From contig MZGQ01000017.1 of the NCBI GenBank assembly GCA_002085115.1, forward strand, positions 1-32,630: a stretch of 32,630 nt of DNA, written 5' to 3'. The number at the start of each line of letters is the position of its first letter. Position 1 is the first letter of the stretch. The notes beneath the pieces were generated by a model. The model ran no database searches. It was not told where the DNA came from and saw nothing but the letters and a program-made list of their open reading frames with translations. This document shows positions 1-9,880 of the stretch, in pieces. The position numbers and the translations under genes were made by a program. This stretch comes from Desulfococcus sp. 4484_241 (GTDB lineage Bacteria > Desulfobacterota > Desulfobacteria > Desulfobacterales > Desulfosudaceae).

Positions 1-531
1 TGTAATGGTTATTAAAAACATTATGATAGCAGAGCAGAACGCGTTTATCATTACACCTGAGAGTAACAGTGATTCGTTTTTCAGTATGGTGCTTCCCGAA
101 GCCATCAGCAGTATAAGCAGCAGGGAAGCGGCGCTTCCTGTAAACGCGGTAAGGCTTACCCCTGGAAACGGAGCAAGCCCGGCCATTATTCCAAGAATCG
201 CGCCTATGGCAGCTCCTCCTGATATCCCGAGTATATATGGTTCTGCAAGCGGATTGCGCAACAATGCCTGAAAAACAAGTCCGCCGGCCGACAGAGAAGC
301 TCCCAACAAGGCCGCCATAATTACCCTGGGCAGGCGTATATCCCATATTATGGAATAAAGAGCATGATCCGGATTCCGGGCAAATGTTATCGTCCTTATT
401 ATTTCCTTCAGGCTCCAGTCTGATGAGCCAACAGAAATCCCCGCAATCCATGCACATACCAGCATAACCGTCAATAACATCGAGATTAGACATATGCGCA
501 GTATCAGCGATGATGGGGAGGCCGGTTTCAT
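1..531 (-). CDS. FecCD/BtuC-family ABC transporter permease (3' end runs off the window start)
   Basis: Reverse translation from ATG at 531: MKPASPSSLILRICLISMLLTVMLVCAWIAGISVGSSDWSLKEIIRTI...WDIRLPRVIMAALLGASLSAGGLVFQALLRNPLAEPYILGISGGAAIGAILG, typical of FecCD permeases (RLPR, G...QALLRNPLA.P.ILG.S.GA). ATGA overlap with the upstream gene. Not in the ORF track because it is open-ended. Confidence 0.92.
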   Translation of the reverse strand, partial: MKPASPSSLILRICLISMLLTVMLVCAWIAGISVGSSDWSLKEIIRTITFARNPDHALYSIIWDIRLPRVIMAALLGASLSAGGLVFQALLRNPLAEPYILGISGGAAIGAILGIMAGLAPFPGVSLTAFTGSAASLLLILLMASGSTILKNESLLLSGVMINAFCSAIIMFLITIT

Positions 532-1373
532 AACTGTTTCTTCCCAGCAGCATCAGCTGTAAAGAGTTCGGGGTGGATCAGCCTGGCCAACCGTTCAAGG
601 CCGTCTATGAGCCTTGGAGTTGGACGGTCTACAAGGTTTGAGTCAATAAGGTATATGCGGCCGTTTTTCACCGCCTGTATATTTGGCCACCGTTTCCACT
701 GTTCTTCCGCCTTGTCAAATGCCCCGTGCCTTGCCATGGTTGTTATTATTACTATATCAGGGGAAAGCTTTATGAGCTCTTCCTGTGAAAAGCTGACATA
801 CCGGCCTTTTTTTTCTGCTATGTTTTTCCCACCCGCAAGGGTTATCAGCTCGTTTATGAAGGTGCCGCTGCCAGCCGCTAAATCTTCTGCCGCTTTTGGA
901 GCATTGAGAATCACCCCCAGCCGTTCTATGGCTTCCATGGTTGTTGCAAGATCAGTGGGGAATGTAGCATACACAGGTATTCCCAGCTCCTCCAGCCTGT
1001 CTATAACCTGCTTGGGATTGCCGTCTTTTATTGCAATACACAGGTCAGGCTTGAGTGCTACGATCCGTTCAATGTCAAGATGTACGTAGGACCCCACCCT
1101 TGGAAGACGCATGGCATCGGGCGGGTAATCGCTGAATTGTGTCACACCTTTCAGTATGTCTTGCCGTCCGAGTGCGTATATGATTTCGGTTATGCTTGGA
1201 GCAAGAGCAACTACCCTTGCCGGACAATCCGGGATATTAACAGATCGGCCTGTCTGATCAATTACCGTGCGTGCATCTGCCCCGGCAATAAACACAAAAG
1301 AAGCAAGCAGGCATACCGCCATGGTATGTATACGGGTTATGGATAATCTTTTGTTTATGATACACTTTGGCAT
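528..1373 (-). CDS. ABC transporter periplasmic substrate-binding protein, BtuF-like (cobalamin or metal-chelate)
   Basis: Signal peptide, then TVIDQTGRSVNIPDCPARVVALAPSITEIIYALG...VGSYVHLDIERIVALKPDLCIA; adjacent to a FecCD permease. Confidence 0.88.
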   Translation of the reverse strand: MPKCIINKRLSITRIHTMAVCLLASFVFIAGADARTVIDQTGRSVNIPDCPARVVALAPSITEIIYALGRQDILKGVTQFSDYPPDAMRLPRVGSYVHLDIERIVALKPDLCIAIKDGNPKQVIDRLEELGIPVYATFPTDLATTMEAIERLGVILNAPKAAEDLAAGSGTFINELITLAGGKNIAEKKGRYVSFSQEELIKLSPDIVIITTMARHGAFDKAEEQWKRWPNIQAVKNGRIYLIDSNLVDRPTPRLIDGLERLARLIHPELFTADAAGKKQL

Positions 1374-1730
1374 AATGCAGCTTTATCACGAGGCGTTGTG
1401 CCAAAAACATGATCCGTTCATAATTGCCTGCTGCAACCTGTTTTTACGGCTGCCGACTCAAGAACTCTTACCAGAAAACTGCCAGAGTAGCAAGGCAACC
1501 GGTCTTATTGTGTCGGTGAGAACATATCGCCCCTGCTTTTAGATGAAAATACCGGCTCGGGGCCAAATCGTTGATCTGGCGTTTAAAACAGCGTTTTTTT
1601 TAAACTGATTAAAACCGATTATAAGGTTTTGGGTATCCACAGGCCCTTGAATATAGCGCAACACTCTGTTATTTTCTTAAAAAGCGTGTGTTTTGTTTGT
1701 TGTCCATCCATTTTGATTGGTGCCGGAAAC

Positions 1731-2822
1731 ATGGGAACTGTAATAAAACGCAGGAAATCACGATCCATACGTGTTGGTAATACAGAAATCGGGGGAGACG
1801 CTCCGATCTCCGTGCAATCGATGACAACGACAGACACCTCTGATGTAGAAGCTACAGTTGCGCAGATAGTGCGTCTTCAGGAAGCAGGCTGCGATATTGT
1901 GCGTGTTGCCGTGCCTGACAGGAAGGCGGCAGAAGCCTTGTCATACATTAAGGAAAACATCTCGATTCCCCTTATAGCAGATATTCATTTCAACTGGCGT
2001 CTTGCAGTGGCTGCATTGGAGTCGGGGGTCGATGGCCTGCGCATAAATCCGGGGAACATGGGGGGTGAAAAAAAAACACTCAAGGTGATAGATGCGGCTG
2101 CAAAGAGGGAGACGCCGATTCGTATAGGGGTCAATTCCGGGTCGGTTGAAAGGGACCTTCTGGAAAAACATGGCGGGCCGACTGTGCATGCAATGGTGGA
2201 AAGCGCTTTGAGATATATCACTGTTTTTGAGCGGGCCGGTTTTTACAATATGAAAATTTCCATAAAGGCGTCGGATGTTTTTCGTACCGTTGAAGCATAC
2301 CGGCGTATCGCAAAAGAGTGCGATTACCCGCTACACGTCGGAGTGACCGAGGCGGGCGGCCTTTTCCCGGGACTTGTCAAGTCTTCCCTTGGAATCGGAA
2401 TGCTCCTTGCCGAGGGTATTGGTGACACTATACGGGTATCACTCACAAGGGATCCTGCAGAAGAGGTGAGAGCCGGATTCGAGATACTCAGGGCGCTTGG
2501 TATCCGGAATGTCGGGCCTGAGATAATATCATGCCCCACCTGTGGCAGGTGCGGAGTGGATCTTTTTGCAATTCTTGACAAGGTTGAACAGCATGCCTTG
2601 AAAATGAAGGCCCCGATCAAAGTGGCGGTTATGGGGTGTGTTGTAAACGGGCCCGGAGAGGCTAAAGACGCCGATCTCGGAATAGCCGGCGGAGCAGGGA
2701 AGGGGGTTCTTTTCAAAAAAGGGGAGATTGTCAGGACAGTTAAGCAGGAACAGTTGGCCGAAGCGCTTTTGATGGAAATGGACGCTGTTGAAAAGGAATG
2801 GCATAAAGAACATAATAAGTGA
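1731..2822 (+). CDS. ispG: 4-hydroxy-3-methylbut-2-en-1-yl diphosphate synthase (flavodoxin)
   Basis: MGTVIKRRKSRSIRVGNTEIGGDAPISVQSMTTTDTSDVEATVAQI; Fe-S motifs SCPTCGRCGVD and GCVVNGPGEA. The ORF-track start at 1629 is too early; ATG 1731 gives the family N-terminus. Confidence 0.96.
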   Translation: MGTVIKRRKSRSIRVGNTEIGGDAPISVQSMTTTDTSDVEATVAQIVRLQEAGCDIVRVAVPDRKAAEALSYIKENISIPLIADIHFNWRLAVAALESGVDGLRINPGNMGGEKKTLKVIDAAAKRETPIRIGVNSGSVERDLLEKHGGPTVHAMVESALRYITVFERAGFYNMKISIKASDVFRTVEAYRRIAKECDYPLHVGVTEAGGLFPGLVKSSLGIGMLLAEGIGDTIRVSLTRDPAEEVRAGFEILRALGIRNVGPEIISCPTCGRCGVDLFAILDKVEQHALKMKAPIKVAVMGCVVNGPGEAKDADLGIAGGAGKGVLFKKGEIVRTVKQEQLAEALLMEMDAVEKEWHKEHNK

Positions 2823-2837
2823 CCGGAAGGGCTGCAA

Positions 2838-4364
2838 ATGGGAAAATCGGAAACCAGGGCGATTCAACCTACACGGGAAGAAAACTATTCAGAGTGGTAT
2901 CAGCAGGTGATTAAAGCCGCTGATCTTGCGGAAGCTTCACCCGTAAGGGGCTGCATGGTCATAAAACCGTGGGGATACGAAGTATGGGAGAACATACGCC
3001 ATGTTTTGGATGGAATGTTCAAGGCAGAAGGCGTGAAGAACGCTTATTTCCCGCTTTTTATCCCGATGGAGTTTTTGCAAAAGGAAGCCGAGCATGTTGA
3101 AGGGTTTGCAACCGAGTGCGCGGTGGTAACACATCACAGGCTGGAAAAGAGTGACGGCAAGCTGGTGCCGGCTGGAGAGCTGGCCGAGCCTCTTATTGTA
3201 AGGCCAACGTCCGAAACCATAATCGGGGAATCGTTCTCCAGATGGGTCAAAAGTTATCGTGACCTGCCGGTTTTGATAAACCAGTGGGCAAACGTGGTAA
3301 GATGGGAGATGCGGACGCGAATCTTTCTCAGGACAAGCGAGTTCCTTTGGCAGGAAGGCCATACTGTACATGCATCAGCGGATGAGGCGATGGCTCTTGC
3401 CGGCCGCATGCTTGATCTTTACGAAACGCTTGCCAGGGACTATCTGGCCATACCGGTTATAAAAGGCAGGAAAAGTGAGTCGGAAAGATTCCCCGGTGCG
3501 GTTGAAACGATGTGCATCGAGGCTATGATGCAGGACAGGAAGGCTCTTCAGGCGGGGACTTCCCATTTTCTGGGCCGGAACTTTGCAAAAGCATCCAATA
3601 TACTGTTCCAGTCTGAGAGGGGAAGGATGGAGCTGGCCTGGACAACTTCGTGGGGGGTTTCGACAAGGCTTATAGGCGGTCTTATAATGTCTCACGCAGA
3701 TGATGACGGAATGGTAATGCCACCCAAAATAGCGCCCGCCCACGTTGTTCTTTTGCCCATTTTCAGGAAAGATTCAGACAGACAGCCGGTAATGGAGTAT
3801 GTCGAAAATCTTGCCGCGCGGCTGCGCGAAAAACAGTATGCAGGCCGGCGACTGGGTGTTGAGATAGATGCAAAGGAGACCGGCGGCGCCAGGGGCTGGG
3901 AGTGGATAAAAAAAGGAATACCCATAAGAGTCGAGATAGGGCCCAAAGATATGGCTAAAGGAGCGGTGTTCATGGGAAGGCGGGACACCAGCCACCGCGA
4001 CAGGAAATCGGTTGGCACGGATCTGTTTGTGGATACAGTTACGGACATTCTCGATGATATTCAGTATAAAACATACCAAAAAGCCCTGGAATTCAGGGAA
4101 GCCCATACGGTTTTCATAGATGCCCGCGACGGGTTCTACGACTTTTTCACACCTTCCAATCCGCAGCAGCCGGAGATCCATGGCGGATTTGCGCTGTCCC
4201 ACTGGTGCGGATCCCCTGAGTGCGAGAAAAAGATAAAAGACGAACTTTCGGTTACGATAAGGTGTATCCCCTATGACAGGAATCTTGCCGGAGATGGGCC
4301 AGGGCGTTGTATCTGCTGCGGCAAGGAAAGCCCTTGCAGGGTTGTGTTTGCAAAGGCTTACTGA
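2838..4364 (+). CDS. proS: Prolyl-tRNA synthetase, short archaeal/eukaryote-type
   Basis: 508 aa: EENYSEWYQQVIKAADLAEASPVRGCMVIKPWGYEVWENIRHVLDGMFKAEGVKNAYFPLFIP...RPTSETIIGESFSRWVKSYRDLPVLINQWANVVRWE...RTSEFLWQEGHT. Lacks the long bacterial ProRS editing insertion. Confidence 0.95.
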   Translation: MGKSETRAIQPTREENYSEWYQQVIKAADLAEASPVRGCMVIKPWGYEVWENIRHVLDGMFKAEGVKNAYFPLFIPMEFLQKEAEHVEGFATECAVVTHHRLEKSDGKLVPAGELAEPLIVRPTSETIIGESFSRWVKSYRDLPVLINQWANVVRWEMRTRIFLRTSEFLWQEGHTVHASADEAMALAGRMLDLYETLARDYLAIPVIKGRKSESERFPGAVETMCIEAMMQDRKALQAGTSHFLGRNFAKASNILFQSERGRMELAWTTSWGVSTRLIGGLIMSHADDDGMVMPPKIAPAHVVLLPIFRKDSDRQPVMEYVENLAARLREKQYAGRRLGVEIDAKETGGARGWEWIKKGIPIRVEIGPKDMAKGAVFMGRRDTSHRDRKSVGTDLFVDTVTDILDDIQYKTYQKALEFREAHTVFIDARDGFYDFFTPSNPQQPEIHGGFALSHWCGSPECEKKIKDELSVTIRCIPYDRNLAGDGPGRCICCGKESPCRVVFAKAY

Positions 4365-4455
4365 TCAATGCCCGCTACAGACAAATCGTGAAATTATGTT
4401 GTCTGTGCGGGGTGATAAACAGACTCAAGTGCCTTAAACCGGCCTGACATTTTTG

Positions 4456-6606
4456 ATGATACGCATAAACGATATAATCGAGACCCTGCTCGAACACAGT
4501 CCTGATGCCGACACTACCCTGGTCGAGCGTGCCTACATATATTCGGCAAAGGTGCATGAAGGGCAGATGCGGCTTTCCGGTGAGCCCTACCTTTCCCATC
4601 CTCTTGAAGTTGCGGGGATCCTGGCCTCTATGAAACTTGACAGCGTGTGCGTGGCGGCAGGCCTGCTGCATGATGTCCTTGAGGATACAAATGCAACCGA
4701 GGAGGAAATCCGGGAGCTTTTCGGCGAGCAGGTCCTGCATATAGTAAGGGGGTTGACAAAGATAAGCACTTTGCCCACCGGTTCAAAGACAATCCGCCAG
4801 GCCGAGAGCATAAGAAAGATGATACTGGCCATGGCGGATGACCTCCGCGTTATACTTATAAAGCTGGTAGACAGGCTGCATAATATGCGGACCATAAGGT
4901 TTCACAAGGAGGAAAAGCAGAAAAGCATTGCGCAGGAGACACTCGATATATATGCGCCCATAGCACACAGACTCGGTATATACTGGATAAAAAACGAGCT
5001 TGAGGATATCGCTTTTAAGATCCTGTATCCCGAGGAGTACGCTTTTATCGGCAGCAGGATCCGCACGGACGATGTCCAGCGCGAAAAATATATCGAAACC
5101 GTAAGGGACTATATCCGGGAAAAGCTCCTGGAAAACGGGTTAAAAGCCGAGGTGCTCGGAAGACACAAGCACTTTTACAGTATTTACCAGAAAATGAAAA
5201 GACAAAACCTTTCGCTTGAAGAGGTTTACGATATCATCGCGTTTAGAATAATACTGGACACTGTCCCGCAATGCTACGAAGCCCTTGGAATAATTCACTC
5301 GATGTGGAAGCCGATAGCCAAGAAGTTCAAGGATTATATTGCGGTGCCCAAGCCCAATTTTTACCAGTCGCTTCACACGACAGTATTCGGCCCGTTTGGC
5401 GAACGGATCGAGATTCAGATTCGGACCCGGGAGATGGATCTTGTTGCAAAGGCTGGAATAGCAGCCCACTGGAGTTACAAGGAGGGTGGCAAGGCTCCCG
5501 GCAAAGAGGGCAAGACGTATGCCTGGATACAGAATCTGCTGGAAGCGAACAGAGAGTTGGATACTCCTGGTGAGTTTTTGGAGAGCGTAAAGCTGAACCT
5601 TTTTTCCGACGAGGTCCACGTGTTTACACCTGGCGGGGATATAAAGTCATTGATGAGAGGGGCGACTCCTGTTGACTTTGCCTATCATGTACATACCGAG
5701 GTGGGCCACAGGTGCGTGGGTGCCAAGGTGAACGGGAAGATGGTCCCGCTTTCCCATACACTGAAAACCGGTGATATAGTGGAAATAATCACTTCCTCCA
5801 AAAGCAAGCCCAGCCCGGACTGGCTTGGCTTCGTATGTACCCCGAAGGCCCGCTCCAAAATACGCCAGTGGATAAAAAACGAAGAAAAAGCCAGAAGCCT
5901 TCAGCTCGGCAGGGAGATGTGCGAAAAGATGTTTCGCAAGTTCCGTGTTAATTTTAATGAAGCCATGCATTCCGAGGAGATGAAATCCCTGCCATCGGCA
6001 TTCGGTTTCAAGACCATGGATGACCTGCTTGAACATGTAGGGTATGGCAAGGTCACGCCAAGGCAGGTGGTGCAAAAATACCTGGCAAAAAGTAATATAC
6101 CGGATGCCGAATTGCTTTTGGAAAAGATTGTAAGCCGGGTGCGGAAAAAAAAGGATGCCGAAGGGGTTGTTGTATGTGGAATGGACGATGTGCTTATCAA
6201 GCTTGCCAAGTGCTGCCAGCCTGTTCCTGGTGATAAAATTGCAGGTTACATCACCAGGGGCAGGGGCGTGACCGTGCACAGAACAAACTGCATAAACATG
6301 TTAAGAGTTTCTCCGGAGCGAAGAATAGATGTCCAGTGGGCAATGGAGCCCGCCTCGACTTATCCGGTCAGGATGAGGATACGCGCCTATGATAAGCTTG
6401 GGCTTTTAGCCGAAATAACGTCTGAGATAAGCAAACACGGAGCCAATATAACAAGCGCCCACACCGAGACCCAAGCGGACGGGATGGTGGAAATCCGTTT
6501 TACGCTCCTGGTGAAAAGCACCGAACAGCTGGATAATATAATTTCCGCCTTAAACAGTCTTAAAACTGTTATCGGAGTAAAACGGCTGGGTGTTCCAAAA
6601 GATTGA
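4456..6606 (+). CDS. rel: RelA/SpoT-family bifunctional (p)ppGpp synthetase/hydrolase
   Basis: HD domain (HPLEVAGILASMKLDSVCVAAGLLHDVLEDT), synthetase domain (YDIIAFRIILDTVPQCYEALGIIH), TGS and ACT domains; ATG at 4456. Confidence 0.95.
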   Translation: MIRINDIIETLLEHSPDADTTLVERAYIYSAKVHEGQMRLSGEPYLSHPLEVAGILASMKLDSVCVAAGLLHDVLEDTNATEEEIRELFGEQVLHIVRGLTKISTLPTGSKTIRQAESIRKMILAMADDLRVILIKLVDRLHNMRTIRFHKEEKQKSIAQETLDIYAPIAHRLGIYWIKNELEDIAFKILYPEEYAFIGSRIRTDDVQREKYIETVRDYIREKLLENGLKAEVLGRHKHFYSIYQKMKRQNLSLEEVYDIIAFRIILDTVPQCYEALGIIHSMWKPIAKKFKDYIAVPKPNFYQSLHTTVFGPFGERIEIQIRTREMDLVAKAGIAAHWSYKEGGKAPGKEGKTYAWIQNLLEANRELDTPGEFLESVKLNLFSDEVHVFTPGGDIKSLMRGATPVDFAYHVHTEVGHRCVGAKVNGKMVPLSHTLKTGDIVEIITSSKSKPSPDWLGFVCTPKARSKIRQWIKNEEKARSLQLGREMCEKMFRKFRVNFNEAMHSEEMKSLPSAFGFKTMDDLLEHVGYGKVTPRQVVQKYLAKSNIPDAELLLEKIVSRVRKKKDAEGVVVCGMDDVLIKLAKCCQPVPGDKIAGYITRGRGVTVHRTNCINMLRVSPERRIDVQWAMEPASTYPVRMRIRAYDKLGLLAEITSEISKHGANITSAHTETQADGMVEIRFTLLVKSTEQLDNIISALNSLKTVIGVKRLGVPKD

Positions 6607-6641
6607 TTTTACATTGCTGCCCGAGCCGTCATCCGGGGAAT

Positions 6642-6833
6642 TTACGCGGCTTTAACAACGAATCCAGCCTTGATGCACTTTGTGCAAACATAAATCTTTT
6701 CTGTCCTGCCGTTTCGGTCAACGCGCACTTTCTGCAGATTCGGGTTAAAGCGGCGCTTTGTTACATTATGGGCATGACTCACGTTTGCACCGACCATCGG
6801 TTTTTTTCCGCATATTTCACATTTTTTAGACAT
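6642..6833 (-). CDS. rpmB: 50S ribosomal protein L28 (Cys-containing form)
   Basis: [63 protein letters not shown]. Confidence 0.96.
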   Translation of the reverse strand: MSKKCEICGKKPMVGANVSHAHNVTKRRFNPNLQKVRVDRNGRTEKIYVCTKCIKAGFVVKAA

Positions 6834-6981
6834 CGGTAAAACCCTTTACGTCTGATTTTTCTCATCATACATTTGTCATGTTACAAAAAAAAAGAAAAGG
6901 CATGATATACCGGCTTGTTTTTCATGTAAAGCTTTTTTTAAAGTTTTTTGCTCCAGGTACTATCTGTCCAAGATATGGCTA

Positions 6982-8362
6982 TTATTCACCCTCCAAAATC
7001 ACATAATCTCTTGATACAAAGCCGGTCAGACCGTTTGTTGTTTGGATTTTAATCCATTTGCCATCCACTTTCAGAACTTTTGGCCTTTCATTCGGGAAAA
7101 GCTTGCCGAGTTTTTTGTAGGCGAGCCCCGGCCCGGATCTTATGTTAAGGGCATCTGCCGTTATTGCTGTTATTTTTGGGCAGGCTGCCCTGCCAATGGC
7201 TGTGTTTTTTTTCAGGAACAGGCGTTGAGACTGCACTCTCTGCGGACGGAGCAGCCGTCTTTACACCTGAAGGCGGGGTTTTTACCGAACCCTTGTTATC
7301 GATTTTATTTTTGGCAGCCAATTTCTTTGCCGCTTTAGTTTTCATCACAATAAGAGCGTTAAGAGCTGCTTCTTTTACCTCTATCGATTCGTCCTCGTGC
7401 CCTGTTTTTTCAAGCGCCTGCTCAACCTGGTTATTGTAGATTCCGAAAGCGGAAATTGTTTGAATTGCGCCAAGCCTTACTCTTGAACTATCATCACTTA
7501 ACGCTGCAATAACAGCAGACAGGGCTTTTGTCCTGTATCCAGGTGCAACATTGCCAAGCGCAAGCATGGCTGCGCCGCGGACATTCTCATTTGTGTCATT
7601 TGACAACAGGTGAATAAGAGCATCTACGGCAGGATCGGTTTTTGGCCCTGTTTTGCCAAGAGTTTTTACTGCTTCCAGCCGTACGTCAGGGTCCTCGTCT
7701 GAGAGGGCCTTCACCAGATTATCAGTGATAATGGTGATGTAATGCCGCGCCTCATCAAGATTCCCGACATCAGGATAGTCAGAGATAACCCTGTTCAGCC
7801 GGTGAAGCGCAGCCTTGTAATGGCCCATCTTGTAGTAGAATTTTCCCACATAAAGCTCATGGCCGGCGAGACTCTTTCTGCATTTAACAATATATTCAGC
7901 CGCCTTTTTGGAATACTCACAGTCGGGATATCTGTTTACCAGGCGAGAGAATGCTTCTATCGCCTTTCGCGCAGGTGTCTGATCCCTGTCGATGGTGTCA
8001 AGCCGGTAATAGTAACATAAACCTTCCCTGTAAATTGCATATGGAACAGACTTGTTTTGAGGATGTAACCTTTCAAAATCCTCGTATGCAGAGGCTGCGT
8101 TTTCGTAATCTTCCATTTGGAAGTATGCGTCCGCTATTTTCAGGTCGGCCACTGCCGCCAGGGTGCTGAAAGGATACCAGTCTTTAAGGTTTTTAAAGGT
8201 ATCTATCGCTTTTTGGTATCGCTTGGCATTTAAGAGTGATTCACCTTCAGCAGCCAGTTCCTGCGCGGTTTTTTCACTTTCGGGTTTTTTATGGGCGCAA
8301 CCGTTCCCCATGAATGTTATAACCAAAAGTGTGCATAAGATGGAGACAAGTGAGCGTTTCAT
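6982..8362 (-). pseudogene. Outer-membrane lipoprotein with TPR (BamD/YfiO-like) + HEAT repeats + SH3b domain, split by a +1 frameshift at an A8 run
   Basis: Frame 1 (ATG 8362): MKRSLVSILCTLLVITFMGNGCAHKK lipobox, TPR-like repeats, HEAT repeats (DPDVRLEAVKTLGKTG..., NENVRGAAMLALGNV...). Frame 2 (stop at 6982): ITADALNIRSGPGLAYKKLGKLFPNERPKVLKVDGKWIKIQTTNGLTGFVSRDYVILEGE = SH3b. The frames join if one A is removed from the A8 run at 7205-7212. May be a slippage site or sequencing error rather than a true pseudogene. Confidence 0.75.
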
Positions 8363-8444
8363 GTCAATCTCTTGTTGTTGGTGTGTTTTTAATAATACCA
8401 GGGGATGAAAGATATGCTGTTGCCGTCTGCATGTCAACAACCAT

Positions 8445-9695
8445 CTATTCCTGGCTGCCTGCAGCCTCTGGTGGTTCTCCGGTTTTTTTTACCAGAAGGG
8501 AGATTATCCTGTTTGTCTTCATTCTTTTGACCGTTATATCAAAATTGTCTATGGATATCGTTTCGTTTTCTACAGGGATTCTTCCTATTTTATAAAGCAG
8601 GAATCCTGAAATGGTGTCATATTCTGCAGAGTCCGGGATATTCATCGGGATCTTTTCGTTTACTTCGTCAATGTGGGTTTTACCCTGAACAAGCCATGTA
8701 TTTTTTTTCAGCTTGACGATTGATGGTTCATACCTGTCTGTCTCATCTATAATATCCCCGACCAGTTCCTCTAAGACATCCTCAAGGGTTATCAATCCCA
8801 GAACCTCACCATGTTCGTTTATAACGATGGCCATGTGATGTTTACGCATCCTGAACTGTTTCAGCAGGCTGTTGAGTTTTTTGGATTCAGGAATGAAATA
8901 CGGTTTGCTCATTATGGCCCTTATGTTTATCGGCCCCTTGCCGGTTGTATAATGCCTGAATATGTCTTTTATGTTGACTATTCCGATTATATTGCCGATG
9001 TGGTTTTCATAGACCGGAATGCGGCTGAACCCGGACTTTATTATTGCCCGCAGCGGTAATTTTTTGTTTACGTCGATTGCAAACATGTCTGTTGTGGGGG
9101 TCATACATTCCGAGGCGCTGGTATCGTCAAGTTTGAATATGTTGTGGATAAGCTCTTTTTCCTCGCCGTTAATCTCCCCTTCCTCCTCGGTAACCTCTAC
9201 GATCACCTTGAGTTCCTCTTCAGTCATTGAAGGATGGGGAGAGATCTTTCCGGTTATCCGTGGAATGAATTCCAGAAAAAGAATCACCGGCGAAAAAAAC
9301 AAAGACAGCCAGTAGATAGGGTATATGACTATCCGGGCGACTGCCACGTTGTTCCTTGTGGCAATCGATTTGGGCAGAATCTCACCGAATATAAGAATAA
9401 AGAATGTCATCACGCCGGTTGCAATACCAACAGCATTATTCGAAAATATATTGATCGCCATGGATGTCGCGACTGCTGAAGCCCCTATGTTCACCAGGTT
9501 GTTGCCTATGAGGATCGTGGAAAGAAGCCTGTGCGGGGTTTCCTTCATTTTCTTTATAAGAAGATCAAACCGGTTTCCCTTTTTAGCTAAAAACTTTACT
9601 TTTGAACGGCTTATTGAAAAAAGAGCGGTTTCAGCAGAAGAAAAAAACCCGGACAGCGCAAGAAACGCTATCAGGATAATGATTTCTGGTCCCAT
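8445..9695 (-). CDS. CNNM/DUF21-CBS-CorC (HlyC/CorC family) transporter-like protein
   Basis: N-terminal DUF21 membrane domain (LSGFFSSAETALFSISRSK), CBS pair (SECMTPTTDMFAID...), EHGEVLGLITLEDVLEELVGDIIDETD. Confidence 0.93.
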   Translation of the reverse strand: MGPEIIILIAFLALSGFFSSAETALFSISRSKVKFLAKKGNRFDLLIKKMKETPHRLLSTILIGNNLVNIGASAVATSMAINIFSNNAVGIATGVMTFFILIFGEILPKSIATRNNVAVARIVIYPIYWLSLFFSPVILFLEFIPRITGKISPHPSMTEEELKVIVEVTEEEGEINGEEKELIHNIFKLDDTSASECMTPTTDMFAIDVNKKLPLRAIIKSGFSRIPVYENHIGNIIGIVNIKDIFRHYTTGKGPINIRAIMSKPYFIPESKKLNSLLKQFRMRKHHMAIVINEHGEVLGLITLEDVLEELVGDIIDETDRYEPSIVKLKKNTWLVQGKTHIDEVNEKIPMNIPDSAEYDTISGFLLYKIGRIPVENETISIDNFDITVKRMKTNRIISLLVKKTGEPPEAAGSQE

Positions 9696-9880
9696 TGCAT
9701 GAAACTCCAGTGTGGAGAAGGTGGTTTGTCGACAGGCATCGATACTTTCCCCCGGAGGACTCCGGGCCTGTGATTGTTCATAGTTTACTTGTCAATTAAA
9801 TTAAAACAGTTATACATATAATAACATAAACCGATTTTTTGTCAATTTTTTGCCGGTATGGGAAACGGGCTTTAGCAATT

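Noticed and set aside
5-271. 88-aa plus ORF at the window start
   Set aside because: Antisense to the FecCD permease, whose reverse-strand translation is clearly a transporter.
1374-1620. Possible cobalamin riboswitch upstream of the BtuF-like gene
   Set aside because: Read on the minus strand, I could not find a convincing B12 box or the conserved core; not supported without a covariance-model search.
6603-6839. 78-aa plus ORF
   Set aside because: Antisense to rpmB (L28).
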